Origin: Bacteroidota bacterium
GTDB lineage: Bacteria > Bacteroidota > Ignavibacteria > Kryptoniales > JAKASW01
NCBI GenBank assembly: GCA_021789755.1
Contig: JAJYJD010000017.1
Span: 1-24,888 of the forward strand
Length of the DNA stretch: 24,888 bases
Direction: 5' to 3'
In this document: piece after piece, positions 14,262-23,066 of the stretch
Layout of the letters: each line of letters starts with the position of its first letter
Numbering within the stretch: position 1 is the stretch's first letter
Position numbers and translations under genes: made by a program
The notes under the pieces: model-generated
The model's database searches: none
What the model saw: only the letters and a program-made list of their open reading frames with translations
Told to the model about the DNA's origin: nothing

Positions 14262-15557
14262 TTACGATGCCGCAACGGCCTTCTCCTGCCTCGATATATA
14301 CAGATTATACGTCACCATAAGAATAGTGGCCACTATACCTATCACCCCGAATACAACCCAGAATTCTACCGGTTGGCGGTGACCAGCCTCCGAAAGAAGA
14401 GGCTGAGCCATGTATTTGTAGAGTCTCCCTCCGACAATTCCGCCTGCAAAGTATCCGAGAGCGATTGGCAGAAAAGCATAACCCTGAAAGAGTGCCTCTT
14501 GCCCTTTCGGGGCGTGATCGGCAATATACTCATAGTACCTGGGCGCTAGCAGCATTTCTCCAAACGACCAGACTATCATCGCGGCAATCACTCCACCAAT
14601 CGTCGGGTGCAATGCAATGACAAACCAACTAAGTGTGGAGACGGAGAAACCCATCACGATCGCACTGACCGGAGGCATTTTCTTTGAAAGCCTGTTGATC
14701 ACTACTTGTAAAATGATTATCGACCACGCATCTATGGAGGCGATCAAGTCGTAAGGAGCGTTCTTCGCGACAAAGTCTGTGAGGTAATACGGCAGCGTTA
14801 TGAAGATTTGCCAGAACGTCATCCAGTACAGTGAAAAGATTAGAAGGAACACCATGAACCTTGTGTTCTTGAGGACCCGCACCATATCGAGCACCTTCGT
14901 CATCACGGAGGGTTGCTGAATTGCCTGAGCCGATTCCGGCGTGTGATAGAAAAGCAAAGTCCCCACCAGCATCAGGCCACAGCTTATCGCCGAGACCATA
15001 TACACCCATTGAATACCCACCAGGTTTCGGACGAAGTACGCGATAACCGGGCCCGTAGCGCCTCCGATGTTCACAAGAGTGTAGTAGATAGCATAACCCA
15101 GCGATTTCGTCTCGGGTTTTGTCGAAAAAGCAATCGTTCCCAGGACTGAAGGCTTAATGAAAGATTCCCCGACGGCGGTGAATATTAGTATGGCGACGAT
15201 GACCCAGAAAAGAGAAAAGTCCCGCGTGATCCCACCAAGCAATGGAGAACCGACCGCGCCAATCAGGAAATATCCAATCGCCATGACAAGGAACGCGAAG
15301 GAAAAAGCCTTGCGGAAGCCGTACTTGTCCGCGAATGTTCCGGCAAAAATCGGCAAAAGATACACCAGGAGCCCGAATATCGAGGAGAGTGTCGTCGCAT
15401 CTACTTCATTGAACTTGAGATAATCCCTGAGAAAAATGCTCATGACCACGGCCTGGGCATAATACGCGAGCCTTTCGAAAAGCTCCAATGAATTCGCCAC
15501 CCAGAAGGAAGTCTGAAAGCCTTTGAAGAATGTCTTTATTCGGGACTCCGAGGTCAT
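14262..15557 (-). CDS. MFS transporter, POT/PTR2-like (proton-coupled oligopeptide transporter family)
   Basis: 431 residues, about 12 hydrophobic segments. In helix 1 ELFER (25-29) matches the ExxER proton-coupling motif of POT transporters. GTFADKYGFRKA (73-84) is the MFS loop 2-3 signature. GESFIKPSVLG (130-140) and YYTLVNIGGATGP (158-170) correspond to the POT signatures with a conserved Lys and with Asn-x-Gly. Family members import di- and tripeptides with protons across the inner membrane; some carry nitrate or other solutes, so the substrate is inferred only from family. The ATG at 15557 has GAGG eight bases upstream. It precedes the pilin-like gene by 197 bases on the same strand with no functional link apparent. 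Confidence 0.85.
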   Translation of the reverse strand: MTSESRIKTFFKGFQTSFWVANSLELFERLAYYAQAVVMSIFLRDYLKFNEVDATTLSSIFGLLVYLLPIFAGTFADKYGFRKAFSFAFLVMAIGYFLIGAVGSPLLGGITRDFSLFWVIVAILIFTAVGESFIKPSVLGTIAFSTKPETKSLGYAIYYTLVNIGGATGPVIAYFVRNLVGIQWVYMVSAISCGLMLVGTLLFYHTPESAQAIQQPSVMTKVLDMVRVLKNTRFMVFLLIFSLYWMTFWQIFITLPYYLTDFVAKNAPYDLIASIDAWSIIILQVVINRLSKKMPPVSAIVMGFSVSTLSWFVIALHPTIGGVIAAMIVWSFGEMLLAPRYYEYIADHAPKGQEALFQGYAFLPIALGYFAGGIVGGRLYKYMAQPLLSEAGHRQPVEFWVVFGVIGIVATILMVTYNLYISRQEKAVAAS

Positions 15558-15995
15558 ACAGATGTCCTCTCTTTAGTTTGGGTTAGATGTCAGCCGCGGC
15601 TTCGGGTAATTTCACGGGTTCCAGTCTCATTACGCAGACTCACGATCAGAGTCCTTCTCATCACTCGCATCGAATCTGAAAACCAATATAACGAAAAACC
15701 GATTCTGCTCCACCATTTACCCCAGACAAATATCAGAGACCACTTCACTCCAATCGATTCAATAGGTTTCAAGTGAATCCCGCATTATCCAAATTGCGTT
15801 GAACGATGAATAATAACAGGCGGCTATTTCGCGGGTTTAGGGCGATAACTGTCGAAATATTTATTTGGTAGAATTATCCGATTGAGTACGACGCGGCCGG
15901 CCGGTTACGCGAATAAAGGACGATTTTAGATATATAATAAAACTTCTATAGCTGTTAAATTGTTAAAAAGGCTTGAAAGGAATTCTTCAGCGTAG
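15558..15995. other. 438-base divergent, AT-richer intergenic region
   Basis: This lies between the divergent POT-like transporter and the metallophosphoesterase. Base composition turns A/T-rich towards 15830-15970. A TATAAT occurs at 15933-15938 on the plus strand, but no acceptable -35 sits 16-18 bases upstream. A ggccggcc palindrome occurs near 15895. No gene is supported. Confidence 0.5.
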
Positions 15996-17192
15996 ATGCC
16001 GTATATCCCATTCCACTTTTTGAAGATAATATTTATCTCCCTCACTCTTGGGGCTCAGATCATTCTTTATCGCATCACGGCCGCGTATTCGAGGGAGTTT
16101 GGGGCGGGAAGAAGATTCACACGTGTATATCTTCCTGTAATTTTCATCGTTCTTAATCTTCCGCTATTCTTCATACATTACAATCCGGGACTGTTTTACG
16201 ATGGGCCCGCAAGGACCTACATAATGATGCCGTTCTACGCATATGAAACGCTCAGCATAGCCGTGCTCTTTGCCGCCCTTTTCGTAGTCGTGGTCAGAGC
16301 TCCGATCCGCATCATCCGGCACATGAGGAATAAGACGGTGACAGGCATGTCCGCACATTCCGAATCGAGACGCACCTTCATCAAGAAGGGCACAATCGGG
16401 CTGGGTGCGTTCGCGTTTGCAGGATCTCTGTACAGCATCTATGACCGTGACGATTTCAAGATCGACCGTGTTCCGCTGCATCTGAAAAACCTTCCGCCGC
16501 AGCTGGAAGGTTTAACCATCTCGATGATAAGCGACATCCATTCCGGACTATACATGACCGAGGAGGATATGCTGAAGTATGCCGGCGTCGTGAACGAACT
16601 CGGCGCGGACATGATATTCATCCCGGGCGATTTCGTGACCTCGACAAACAGTGAAATGATCCCGTTTGTCAAGGCGTTTGCAGGACTTAAATCGAAATAC
16701 GGCACATATACCTGCCTCGGCAACCATGACTTCTTCGCCGACCCGGATTACATCACAGGTGAATTGCGCAGGACCGGCATGAAAGTACTCCGTAACGAGA
16801 CCGAAGAACTCGATATAAACGGTGCCCGATTGATCCTCTCGGGTGTCGACGACGGTAGACACGCCAATTTCGCCAAAGTGGCATTCGAAGCCGCGTCATT
16901 GAACACGACAAAAATCCTCCTTTGTCACAAACCATATCTCTTTGAAAGAGCCGTCGCCGGTGGATTCGACTTGATGCTAAGCGGCCACACTCACGGCGGC
17001 CAGATTGTTCTCGTAGATGTCCTCGGTTTCAAGCTCACCCCAGCCGCTCTGGCGTCGCCCTACATATCCGGGAAGTACAAGCTCGGCAATTCGTTGATGT
17101 ACGTCAGCCGCGGAATTGGAACTATCGGATTACCCATCCGCGTCAACTGTCCGCCCGAGATAACGCTATTCACGCTACGGAACAAGACCTGA
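15996..17192 (+). CDS. Membrane metallophosphoesterase (calcineurin-like) with internal Tat-like motif
   Basis: 398 residues. The N-terminal third has hydrophobic segments at about 6-30, 43-60 and 82-103. Then comes ESRRTFIKKG (123-132) followed by a hydrophobic stretch to about 147, which looks exactly like a twin-arginine signal but in the middle of the chain. The C-terminal part (about 170-395) is a calcineurin-like phosphoesterase with all five metal motifs: SDIH (D180, H182), GD (D212), GNHD (N243, H244), CHKP (H311) and GHTHGGQ (H331, H333). Related YkuE-type enzymes act at the outer face of the membrane, and family substrates include UDP-sugar lipids and phospholipids; the substrate here is unknown. 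The ATG at 15996 has only a distant AAAGGA, 14 bases away. The next gene starts 23 bases after its stop. Confidence 0.88.
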   Translation: MPYIPFHFLKIIFISLTLGAQIILYRITAAYSREFGAGRRFTRVYLPVIFIVLNLPLFFIHYNPGLFYDGPARTYIMMPFYAYETLSIAVLFAALFVVVVRAPIRIIRHMRNKTVTGMSAHSESRRTFIKKGTIGLGAFAFAGSLYSIYDRDDFKIDRVPLHLKNLPPQLEGLTISMISDIHSGLYMTEEDMLKYAGVVNELGADMIFIPGDFVTSTNSEMIPFVKAFAGLKSKYGTYTCLGNHDFFADPDYITGELRRTGMKVLRNETEELDINGARLILSGVDDGRHANFAKVAFEAASLNTTKILLCHKPYLFERAVAGGFDLMLSGHTHGGQIVLVDVLGFKLTPAALASPYISGKYKLGNSLMYVSRGIGTIGLPIRVNCPPEITLFTLRNKT

Positions 17193-17215
17193 TTTCCATG
17201 AAGACACCGAGATAA

Positions 17216-19288
17216 ATGCGACTGATCGTTCGCCTGTTTTTATTTGCATCGTCGCTGTTCATAGTCTTATACGGCATCCTTCCGGGCCTCTTCAGTCTCC
17301 AAGGTGATTTCATTGCAAGCTTCGTTGCGGGCCGCAGCTTCCTTAACGGCGTCAACCCTGTTATGTTCTACCGCTTCCCGCTTTTCCAGAGACTGATTGA
17401 GGAAAGCGGCTTCTCGAGCGGCCTGGTTTCTTATGCGGGCGCTGCCCCGTCGTCGATCATCGCCGATGCAGTCCTTGCCCTGCCTCCGGCGGTTGTCGGA
17501 CGATTTCTGTTCACTGCACTGAACGTCGCGGCGATATTCACCCTCGTCCATACGACGGCGAATATATCAGGGGCAACAATCAGGACAGCTTACCTGATCT
17601 TCCTGAGTTCATCCTTCGCCCTTGCAGTCAATTTCCAGTCGAGCGAACCGTTCATTTTACTGACCCTGCTCTTCGTGCTGGCATTCTACGCCTATTCCAA
17701 AGGGCGCGTCGCTGCCTGCGGAGCCATTCTCGGCCTCACCTTCCCTTTCAGTCCGCTCACCGCAATTCCTGCCCTGTTTTTCCTCCTTTCTACCAGGTGG
17801 AGGGTCTTCACGTATTTTATAGTCGCAGCAGTCTTGACTCTTGCCCTGACATACGTGGTGGTCGGGCAAACCGCAATAGTCTATTATTTCCAACGCATCT
17901 TTCCGGCGTACATAAACGGTAGAATCATGAATCCCTTTTCCGAATCGTACCAGACGGCCTGGTCGTTTTTCAGAAGACTGTTCGTGTACAACCAGACTCT
18001 CAATCCTCATCCGGTGATCGGTTCAACTACCGCTTATCTTGTGGCTGTCTCTGTGTTTAGAGCGGCGGTCATCGTTCCCACAGCGTATTTTTTCTACAAA
18101 GGGTTAAGCATCGGCAAGACGCGCGATGCCCTCGTCGCGGCTTCTTTCCCGATAATGTTTTTGTCGCCCGCCGCAGCGACGCCGGACATGATAATTCTTG
18201 CACCCGCGGTCATTGTGCTCGTTAAGTCGGCCCTGGAGGAGGGACAACGAAAAACAGCTTATTCATTTGCAGTGCTGTATGCAATTGCCTGCCTCCCAAA
18301 CTTATCTACCATTTCACATTATCTCAGGTTCTCCAGCCTCTTGATAGATTATGAAAGGTTCTTTGTACTAATTTCATTTTACGTCGTGTATCTCCTGTAC
18401 CAGAAACGCGTCGTGCCCGCAAGGCTTCGACGAATGCGTGCAGCGCTTACCGCAGCCGTCGTGTGTGCAGTCAGTTTGACTCTTTATCTGGGCGACCATT
18501 CTCTTCAACCCTCCTCTCCGCTCCCGTTACACCCTGCTTTAGAGGGTGCTGCCCTGGAAGGAATCGGCTTCAGTCCCGGGTTAAGATCGGGAAAATTGAT
18601 CTGCATCGGATCCGATTCGGAATCGGCGAATTTCATCCCTCATGGAATCAACCTTCCCAAACTCGGCGGACATAGTGTATATAAGTATTCATCAGACCAG
18701 TCCGGCCGGAACTTCGCAATTGAAACAGTCCAGAACGGGGCAAGCATATTGTACTTCCGAACTCACAGCGCTGAATCCGCTTTCCCCGGTCGTCAGGCAT
18801 CGGTCAGCCCCGACGGGGACTATGGTGCGTTTGTCAGGCACGGAAAAATCTTCATCCTGGACCTCGACCAATACTACGTCTCTCCCGTCGACTCGCTCTC
18901 CCTGATGCCTTACATCATCAGCAGTTGCACATTCAACAGCGGAATAAACAACGAGCTCGATTTTATCATTGACTCGCTGAACTCATCCTATTCGATCGGG
19001 ACGTACAACCTGTTCAGCCGGAAGGTCTCGACTCTTCCCCTTCCTTTCCAACCGAGTCTCATTTGTTCGGAGGGCGATGATTACTATGTAACGCAGGATG
19101 TTGCAGATACGACAAAACTATGGAAGCTCAGCGCTGACTCCGGCCTGACGAATCTCTTCGCGATGCGCGGAAACATTTTTGATATTGCGGTGCTGCGCCG
19201 ATCCCTTTACCTATCCTCGGACTTCAGGCGCGGCCTGGATTACCCGACTGTATACAAATACGAAGAGGCCGATCCCGGGACCCCCTGA
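17216..19288 (+). CDS. GT87-like membrane glycosyltransferase fused to a C-terminal propeller-like domain
   Basis: 690 residues. Residues 1-425 carry about ten hydrophobic segments with features of the GT87/DUF2029 polyprenol-phosphate-mannose-dependent transferases: QGDFIASFVAGRSFLNG (29-45), where D31 sits at the expected catalytic Asp in the first external loop, a PFSPLTAIPALFFLLSTRWR stretch (177-196) and SYQTAWSFFRRLFVYNQ (244-260). Residues 430-690 are soluble, beta-rich and contain blade-like stretches (QASVSPDGDYGAFVRHGKIF, DYYVTQDVADTTKLWKLS, NIFDIAVLRRSLYLSSDF), suggesting a beta-propeller-like domain on the outer face. I know of no standard GT87 enzyme with such a tail. The ribosome site is weak. 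It follows the metallophosphoesterase closely, so both may work on envelope glycolipids, which is inference. Confidence 0.7.
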   Translation: MRLIVRLFLFASSLFIVLYGILPGLFSLQGDFIASFVAGRSFLNGVNPVMFYRFPLFQRLIEESGFSSGLVSYAGAAPSSIIADAVLALPPAVVGRFLFTALNVAAIFTLVHTTANISGATIRTAYLIFLSSSFALAVNFQSSEPFILLTLLFVLAFYAYSKGRVAACGAILGLTFPFSPLTAIPALFFLLSTRWRVFTYFIVAAVLTLALTYVVVGQTAIVYYFQRIFPAYINGRIMNPFSESYQTAWSFFRRLFVYNQTLNPHPVIGSTTAYLVAVSVFRAAVIVPTAYFFYKGLSIGKTRDALVAASFPIMFLSPAAATPDMIILAPAVIVLVKSALEEGQRKTAYSFAVLYAIACLPNLSTISHYLRFSSLLIDYERFFVLISFYVVYLLYQKRVVPARLRRMRAALTAAVVCAVSLTLYLGDHSLQPSSPLPLHPALEGAALEGIGFSPGLRSGKLICIGSDSESANFIPHGINLPKLGGHSVYKYSSDQSGRNFAIETVQNGASILYFRTHSAESAFPGRQASVSPDGDYGAFVRHGKIFILDLDQYYVSPVDSLSLMPYIISSCTFNSGINNELDFIIDSLNSSYSIGTYNLFSRKVSTLPLPFQPSLICSEGDDYYVTQDVADTTKLWKLSADSGLTNLFAMRGNIFDIAVLRRSLYLSSDFRRGLDYPTVYKYEEADPGTP

Positions 19289-19326
19289 TACGAGTTTCAA
19301 GGTGTCCAACACAGGTCTTCAGAACC

Positions 19327-19355
19327 TTGATTTTCTGCATGCCTGCACATATATT
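19327..19355 (+). promoter_or_regulatory. Promoter of cdd, predicted leaderless transcript
   Basis: TTGATT (19327-19332), 17-base spacer, TATATT (19350-19355, five of six). It also fits the Bacteroidetes form TTG-N20-TAnnTTT. The predicted start point, six to seven bases after the -10, falls at or one base before the cdd ATG (19363). That gene has no Shine-Dalgarno sequence, so the message would be leaderless. Confidence 0.5.
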
Positions 19356-19362
19356 TTCTTAA

Positions 19363-19785
19363 ATGTCAAAAGACAGCGCGGCTTCTGTTACCGGACTCAT
19401 CTCAATTGCAAACGAGGCAAAGGAAAAATCGGAAGCACGATTTTCGCACTTCAGGGTCGGGGCAGCTATTGAGACCGCAAACGGCAAGATATATTCTGCA
19501 TTCAATGTCGAATCGAGTAGTTATGGCCTGTCGATGTGTGCGGAACGGATCGCACTTTGGACAGCCGTCAATGCCGGCGAATCGAAATTCAAACGCATCG
19601 CAATTGTGGCCGACTCGCGCGGTTTTTGTACGCCGTGCGGCGCCTGCCGCCAGGTAATGTACGAACTGGCCGGCGACATAGACGTTTACCTGACAAATCA
19701 AAAAGGCGAAGTGAGAAACTACAAGCTGTCGTCACTTCTGCCGGAAGCATTCACCTCAAAAACCCTGCTCGATGGAAGAGATTAG
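19363..19785 (+). CDS. cdd: Cytidine deaminase
   Basis: 140 residues, the normal length of the small tetrameric cytidine deaminases. It hydrolytically deaminates cytidine and deoxycytidine to uridine and deoxyuridine in the cytoplasm. The zinc site is complete: C59-A-E61 in LSMCAERIAL, with C92 and C95 in PCGACRQVMYE. E61 is the proton shuttle. FRVGAAI (30-36) and NVESSSYG (48-55) carry the substrate-binding Asn48 and Glu50. There is no ribosome site before the ATG (see promoter). The stop overlaps the tdk start by 14 bases, so the two are translationally coupled. It opens a nucleoside salvage and uptake group. Confidence 0.95.
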   Translation: MSKDSAASVTGLISIANEAKEKSEARFSHFRVGAAIETANGKIYSAFNVESSSYGLSMCAERIALWTAVNAGESKFKRIAIVADSRGFCTPCGACRQVMYELAGDIDVYLTNQKGEVRNYKLSSLLPEAFTSKTLLDGRD

Positions 19786-20347
19786 TCTACACTACGCGCC
19801 GCGGGAGACCGGCTGGATCGAAGTCATATGCGGCTGCATGTTCAGCGGAAAGACAGAAGAATTGATAAGACGTCTCAAACGCGCAGAAATAGCCAGGCAG
19901 AACGTCGCCGCATTTAAGCCACGGATCGACAAGAGGTACAGCGACGATCACATAGTTTCCCACAGCGACGACAGGTTGAGGTCGATAGTTGTCGATTCCG
20001 CTCTCGACATTCCGTCCCTCACCAAAGATGCACAGGTGGTCGGTATCGATGAAGGACAGTTTTTCGGGATGGAGCTTGTAGATGTCTGCGAGACCCTTGC
20101 CTCTGCCGGAAAAAGAGTCATAGTCGCCGGTCTCGATCAGGACTTCAGGGGCAGGCCATTCGAACCGATCCCCCAGCTCCTCGCGGTTGCGGAGTATATC
20201 ACCAAGACTCTCGCTATTTGTATGGTGTGCGGCAACCCGGCAGACCGTACGCAGCGAAAGACCCAACAGGGTGAGCGGGTCCTGGTCGGCGCCAAGGACA
20301 TCTATGAAGCGCGCTGCAGAAAATGTTTCGTACCGCCTTCAGACTGA
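19772..20347 (+). CDS. tdk: Thymidine kinase (type II)
   Basis: 191 residues, typical for type II thymidine kinases. It transfers phosphate from ATP to thymidine or deoxyuridine in the cytoplasm. The Walker A loop is GCMFSGKT (21-28). DEGQFF (93-98) holds the catalytic E94. Four zinc-binding cysteines occur as C150-x2-C153 and C182-x2-C185, and the lasso region with VGAKDIYEARCRKC is present. The start overlaps the end of cdd by 14 bases. Deoxyuridine made by cdd would be a direct substrate, giving dUMP for thymidylate synthesis. The first 13 residues are longer than in some family members, but the overlap favours this start. Confidence 0.95.
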   Translation: MEEISLHYAPRETGWIEVICGCMFSGKTEELIRRLKRAEIARQNVAAFKPRIDKRYSDDHIVSHSDDRLRSIVVDSALDIPSLTKDAQVVGIDEGQFFGMELVDVCETLASAGKRVIVAGLDQDFRGRPFEPIPQLLAVAEYITKTLAICMVCGNPADRTQRKTQQGERVLVGAKDIYEARCRKCFVPPSD

Positions 20348-20410
20348 GGTTCGCCGACTGTCTTAGCTCCCGCTGACAGCCAACCATATTTCTTAGCACA
20401 GGAGTCAGGA

Positions 20411-21436
20411 ATGAAAAAGGGTTTTTCAATAATTCTTTCGGTCGTTTTAATTACGAGTGCCGCTTCCCTTTTCGAATCTTGCGGAAAGGGCCAGCCGAGC
20501 GCTCCGCCCAACAGCGAGGTCGGCCTGGTGTTCGACGTCGGCGGACGCGGCGACAAATCATTTAACGACGCCGCATATCTCGGGCTGCAGATGGCCAAAG
20601 ACAGCCTCGGGATCAAATACCAGTACATCGAGCCGAGCGGCGGTTCCGACCGGGAGTCCGCACTGCGTCAACTCGCCAGCCAGAAAAGCATCGGCCTCGT
20701 CTTCGGCGTCGGCTTCATATTCACAGACGACATAACGAACGTAGCGAAGGATTTCCCGGATAAGAAGTTTGCCTGCATCGATTATTCTTACGATTCGACA
20801 AAAGCACTCCCGAAGAACCTCATCGCGATAGAATTCCGGGAAAACGAAGGCTCGTTTCTTGTCGGCGCTATCGCGGGTCTGATGACGAAGACAAACAAAG
20901 TCGGATTCATCGGCGGAATGGAATCCCCTCTGATCAGGAAGTTCCAGGCCGGTTACCAGGCAGGCGTGAAGTATGTTAACCCCAGGTGCAAGGTCCTCGT
21001 GGCCTACGCCGGTGTAACGGGAGAAGCATTCAAGAATCCTGCTAAAGGAAAGGAACTGGCACTCAGCCAGTATTCTCAGGGAGCGGACATCATCTACCAT
21101 GCTTCCGGAGTCACCGGGCTCGGGGTCTTCGAAGCGGCGCGTGAGCTGAAGAGATATGCCATCGGAGTGGACATGGACCAGTGGAACGAAGCACCGGGCT
21201 TCGTCCTCACCAGTATGGTGAAGAAAGGCAACGTGGCAGTTTACGATATCATCAAGGAATGGAAGCAAGGAAAATTCAATGGCGGTACCGCGGAGATATT
21301 CGGGCTCAGAGACAACGGCGTGGATTTTGTCTACGATAAAAACAATAAACCCTTGATACCGGACGCCGTGTACAAAAAGGTGGAGAGTCTGCGAACCGAC
21401 ATCATCGACGGAAAAATCAAAGTTCCGACGCAGTGA
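20411..21436 (+). CDS. BMP-family nucleoside-binding lipoprotein
   Basis: 341 residues of the basic membrane protein (BMP/PnrA/Med) family, the substrate-binding part of nucleoside ABC importers. The N-terminal signal (MKKGFSIILSVVLITSAASL) ends at C24, the likely lipidated Cys; the lipobox LFESC is non-canonical, with Glu at -2. Family landmarks are VGLVFDVGGRGDKSFND (37-53), GFIGGMESPLIRKFQAGYQA, IIYHASGVTGLGVF and YAIGVDMDQ. Purine nucleosides are the usual ligands (PnrA), but some members bind other nucleosides, simple sugars or riboflavin. AGGAG lies six bases before the ATG. It follows tdk by 63 bases and precedes the ATPase by 90 bases, with a hairpin in that gap. Confidence 0.9.
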   Translation: MKKGFSIILSVVLITSAASLFESCGKGQPSAPPNSEVGLVFDVGGRGDKSFNDAAYLGLQMAKDSLGIKYQYIEPSGGSDRESALRQLASQKSIGLVFGVGFIFTDDITNVAKDFPDKKFACIDYSYDSTKALPKNLIAIEFRENEGSFLVGAIAGLMTKTNKVGFIGGMESPLIRKFQAGYQAGVKYVNPRCKVLVAYAGVTGEAFKNPAKGKELALSQYSQGADIIYHASGVTGLGVFEAARELKRYAIGVDMDQWNEAPGFVLTSMVKKGNVAVYDIIKEWKQGKFNGGTAEIFGLRDNGVDFVYDKNNKPLIPDAVYKKVESLRTDIIDGKIKVPTQ

Positions 21437-21447
21437 TATCCGGACGA

Positions 21448-21461
21448 CTGCGGTTCCGCAG
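21448..21461. repeat. Hairpin between binding protein and ATPase genes
   Basis: ctgcg-gttc-cgcag (arms extend by one pair if the loop closes). Hairpins in this place are often found in ABC operons and can stabilise the upstream mRNA for the binding protein. There is no T-run, so a full terminator is not indicated. Confidence 0.35.
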
Positions 21462-21526
21462 GAATGACGATGCAATTGAGAAGCTGCGTTTCCTCACTTC
21501 CGACTTTTGAATTCTGACTATCCATC

Positions 21527-23062
21527 ATGCCGTACGCGATAGAACTTATCAATATCACAAAGCGCTTCGCCCGGACCGTGGCGAACGACAACGTCACTTT
21601 CAAGGTGCGGGCCGGCTCCATCCATGCGCTGGTAGGTGAGAACGGGGCCGGCAAAACCACTTTGATGGAGAGCCTCTACGGTCTATATCAGCCCGATGCC
21701 GGCGGGATCAGGATCCATGAAAGAGAAGTCCAGATCAAGTCGCCGCACGACTCCATCACCTTAGGTATCGGCATGGTCCACCAGCATTTCATGCTTGTTC
21801 CCCCGCTCACGGTTCTGGAGAATATCGTCCTCGGCGCAGAGGAAACGAGAAACGGTTTCCTGGACCTCAAGAAGGCCCTCAAGCATGTTTCGGAAATGGC
21901 CGCCAGATTTTCGCTTTCAGTCCCGCTCGACGAGAAGATTGAAAACCTCGGAGTCGGAATCCAGCAGAGAGTGGAGATACTCAAGGCGATTTACAGGAAA
22001 GCAGATATCCTCGTCCTTGACGAACCGACGGCTGTCCTGACACCGCAGGAATGTGTCCAACTGTTCAGGATCCTCGCAGAGCTCAGGGAAGAAGGAAAAA
22101 CGATCGTGCTGATCACGCATAAACTGAATGAAGTCATGGCGATCAGCGACCAGGTTTCGGTCATGCGTAAAGGAAAGATCGTCGGCGAGGTAGAGACAGC
22201 AAAGACTAACCCACAGCAACTCGCACAGATGATGGTCGGAAGGCCCGTATTGCTCCGCGTCGAAAAGGGAGAGAAGAAACCCGGAAACCCTGTCCTGGCA
22301 GTCAACGACCTGTCATACATCGACCGACGGGGAATCGGAGTCCTCAAGAGTGTGTCGCTTGAAGTCGCCTCAGGTGAGATTCTCGGGATCGCAGGCATCG
22401 AGGGTAACGGCCAGTCTCAACTCGTGGAATGCATTGCCGGTTTGATCAGGCCGACTTCAGGCTCGATAACAATCGATGGAATCCAGATAGTCGGGCTGAG
22501 CGCACGCGAGGTATTCGCCCGCGGACTCGCACATGTGCCGGAAGATCGGATCAAGCGCGGACTGGTTATCGACATGAATGTGAGAGAAAACCTGATACTC
22601 GGCATGCACACCCAGCCTGAGTTCAGCTCCCGCCTATCTATGAAGCGAAACGCGATAACCAGGAACGCTCAGCTCCTCATCACGAAATACGACATCCGTC
22701 CGATGGATCCCGATGCCCTTGCACGCGGCCTTTCAGGAGGCAACCAGCAAAAAGTTATAATTGCCCGGGAGCTCTCGAGGAGCGCACAGGTGATCGTCGC
22801 GAGCCAGCCTACGCGCGGCGTCGACATCGGCGGGATCGAGTTTATACACCGGACGCTCGTCGAAGCACGCGACGCCGGCAGGGCAGTCCTCCTCGTCTCC
22901 GCCGATCTTAACGAGATACTAAGCCTGTCCGACCGCATTGCTGTCATGTACGGCGGGCAGATCGTCCGGGTGTTCCCCGACAACAAGGTCGAAGAAAGCG
23001 AACTCGGGCTGTACATGACGGGCTCGAAGGGCATTCAGGATAAGAAGGCATTTGGCAGCTAG
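21527..23062 (+). CDS. ABC transporter ATPase with two nucleotide-binding domains (nucleoside/simple-sugar type)
   Basis: 511 residues with two ABC domains in tandem, as in B. subtilis NupO and related importers. Domain 1 has Walker A GENGAGKT (37-44), the signature-like LGVGIQQR (141-148), Walker B ILVLDEP (161-167) and switch H198. Domain 2 has GIEGNGQS (290-297), lacking the Walker A Lys; the signature LSGGNQQK (402-409) is intact; its Walker B is VIVASQP, with Gln in place of Glu. These replacements are normal in this family, so only one composite site is likely to hydrolyse ATP. There is no Shine-Dalgarno sequence before the ATG; the start is set by the conserved beginning of domain 1. 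The stop lies four bases before the first permease. Confidence 0.92.
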   Translation: MPYAIELINITKRFARTVANDNVTFKVRAGSIHALVGENGAGKTTLMESLYGLYQPDAGGIRIHEREVQIKSPHDSITLGIGMVHQHFMLVPPLTVLENIVLGAEETRNGFLDLKKALKHVSEMAARFSLSVPLDEKIENLGVGIQQRVEILKAIYRKADILVLDEPTAVLTPQECVQLFRILAELREEGKTIVLITHKLNEVMAISDQVSVMRKGKIVGEVETAKTNPQQLAQMMVGRPVLLRVEKGEKKPGNPVLAVNDLSYIDRRGIGVLKSVSLEVASGEILGIAGIEGNGQSQLVECIAGLIRPTSGSITIDGIQIVGLSAREVFARGLAHVPEDRIKRGLVIDMNVRENLILGMHTQPEFSSRLSMKRNAITRNAQLLITKYDIRPMDPDALARGLSGGNQQKVIIARELSRSAQVIVASQPTRGVDIGGIEFIHRTLVEARDAGRAVLLVSADLNEILSLSDRIAVMYGGQIVRVFPDNKVEESELGLYMTGSKGIQDKKAFGS

Positions 23063-23066
23063 AATC

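Noticed and set aside
15933..15938. TATAAT as promoter of the metallophosphoesterase gene
   Set aside because: No -35 element or extended -10 at a suitable distance; kept only as a remark on the region.
20558..21475. Long minus-strand open frame opposite the BMP gene (305 codons)
   Set aside because: The plus-strand BMP protein has all family landmarks; the antisense translation is Cys/His-rich without any motif.
21938..22930. Broken second ABC domain (missing Walker A Lys and Walker B Glu)
   Set aside because: These changes are normal for the second domain of this importer family, so it is not a pseudogene sign.
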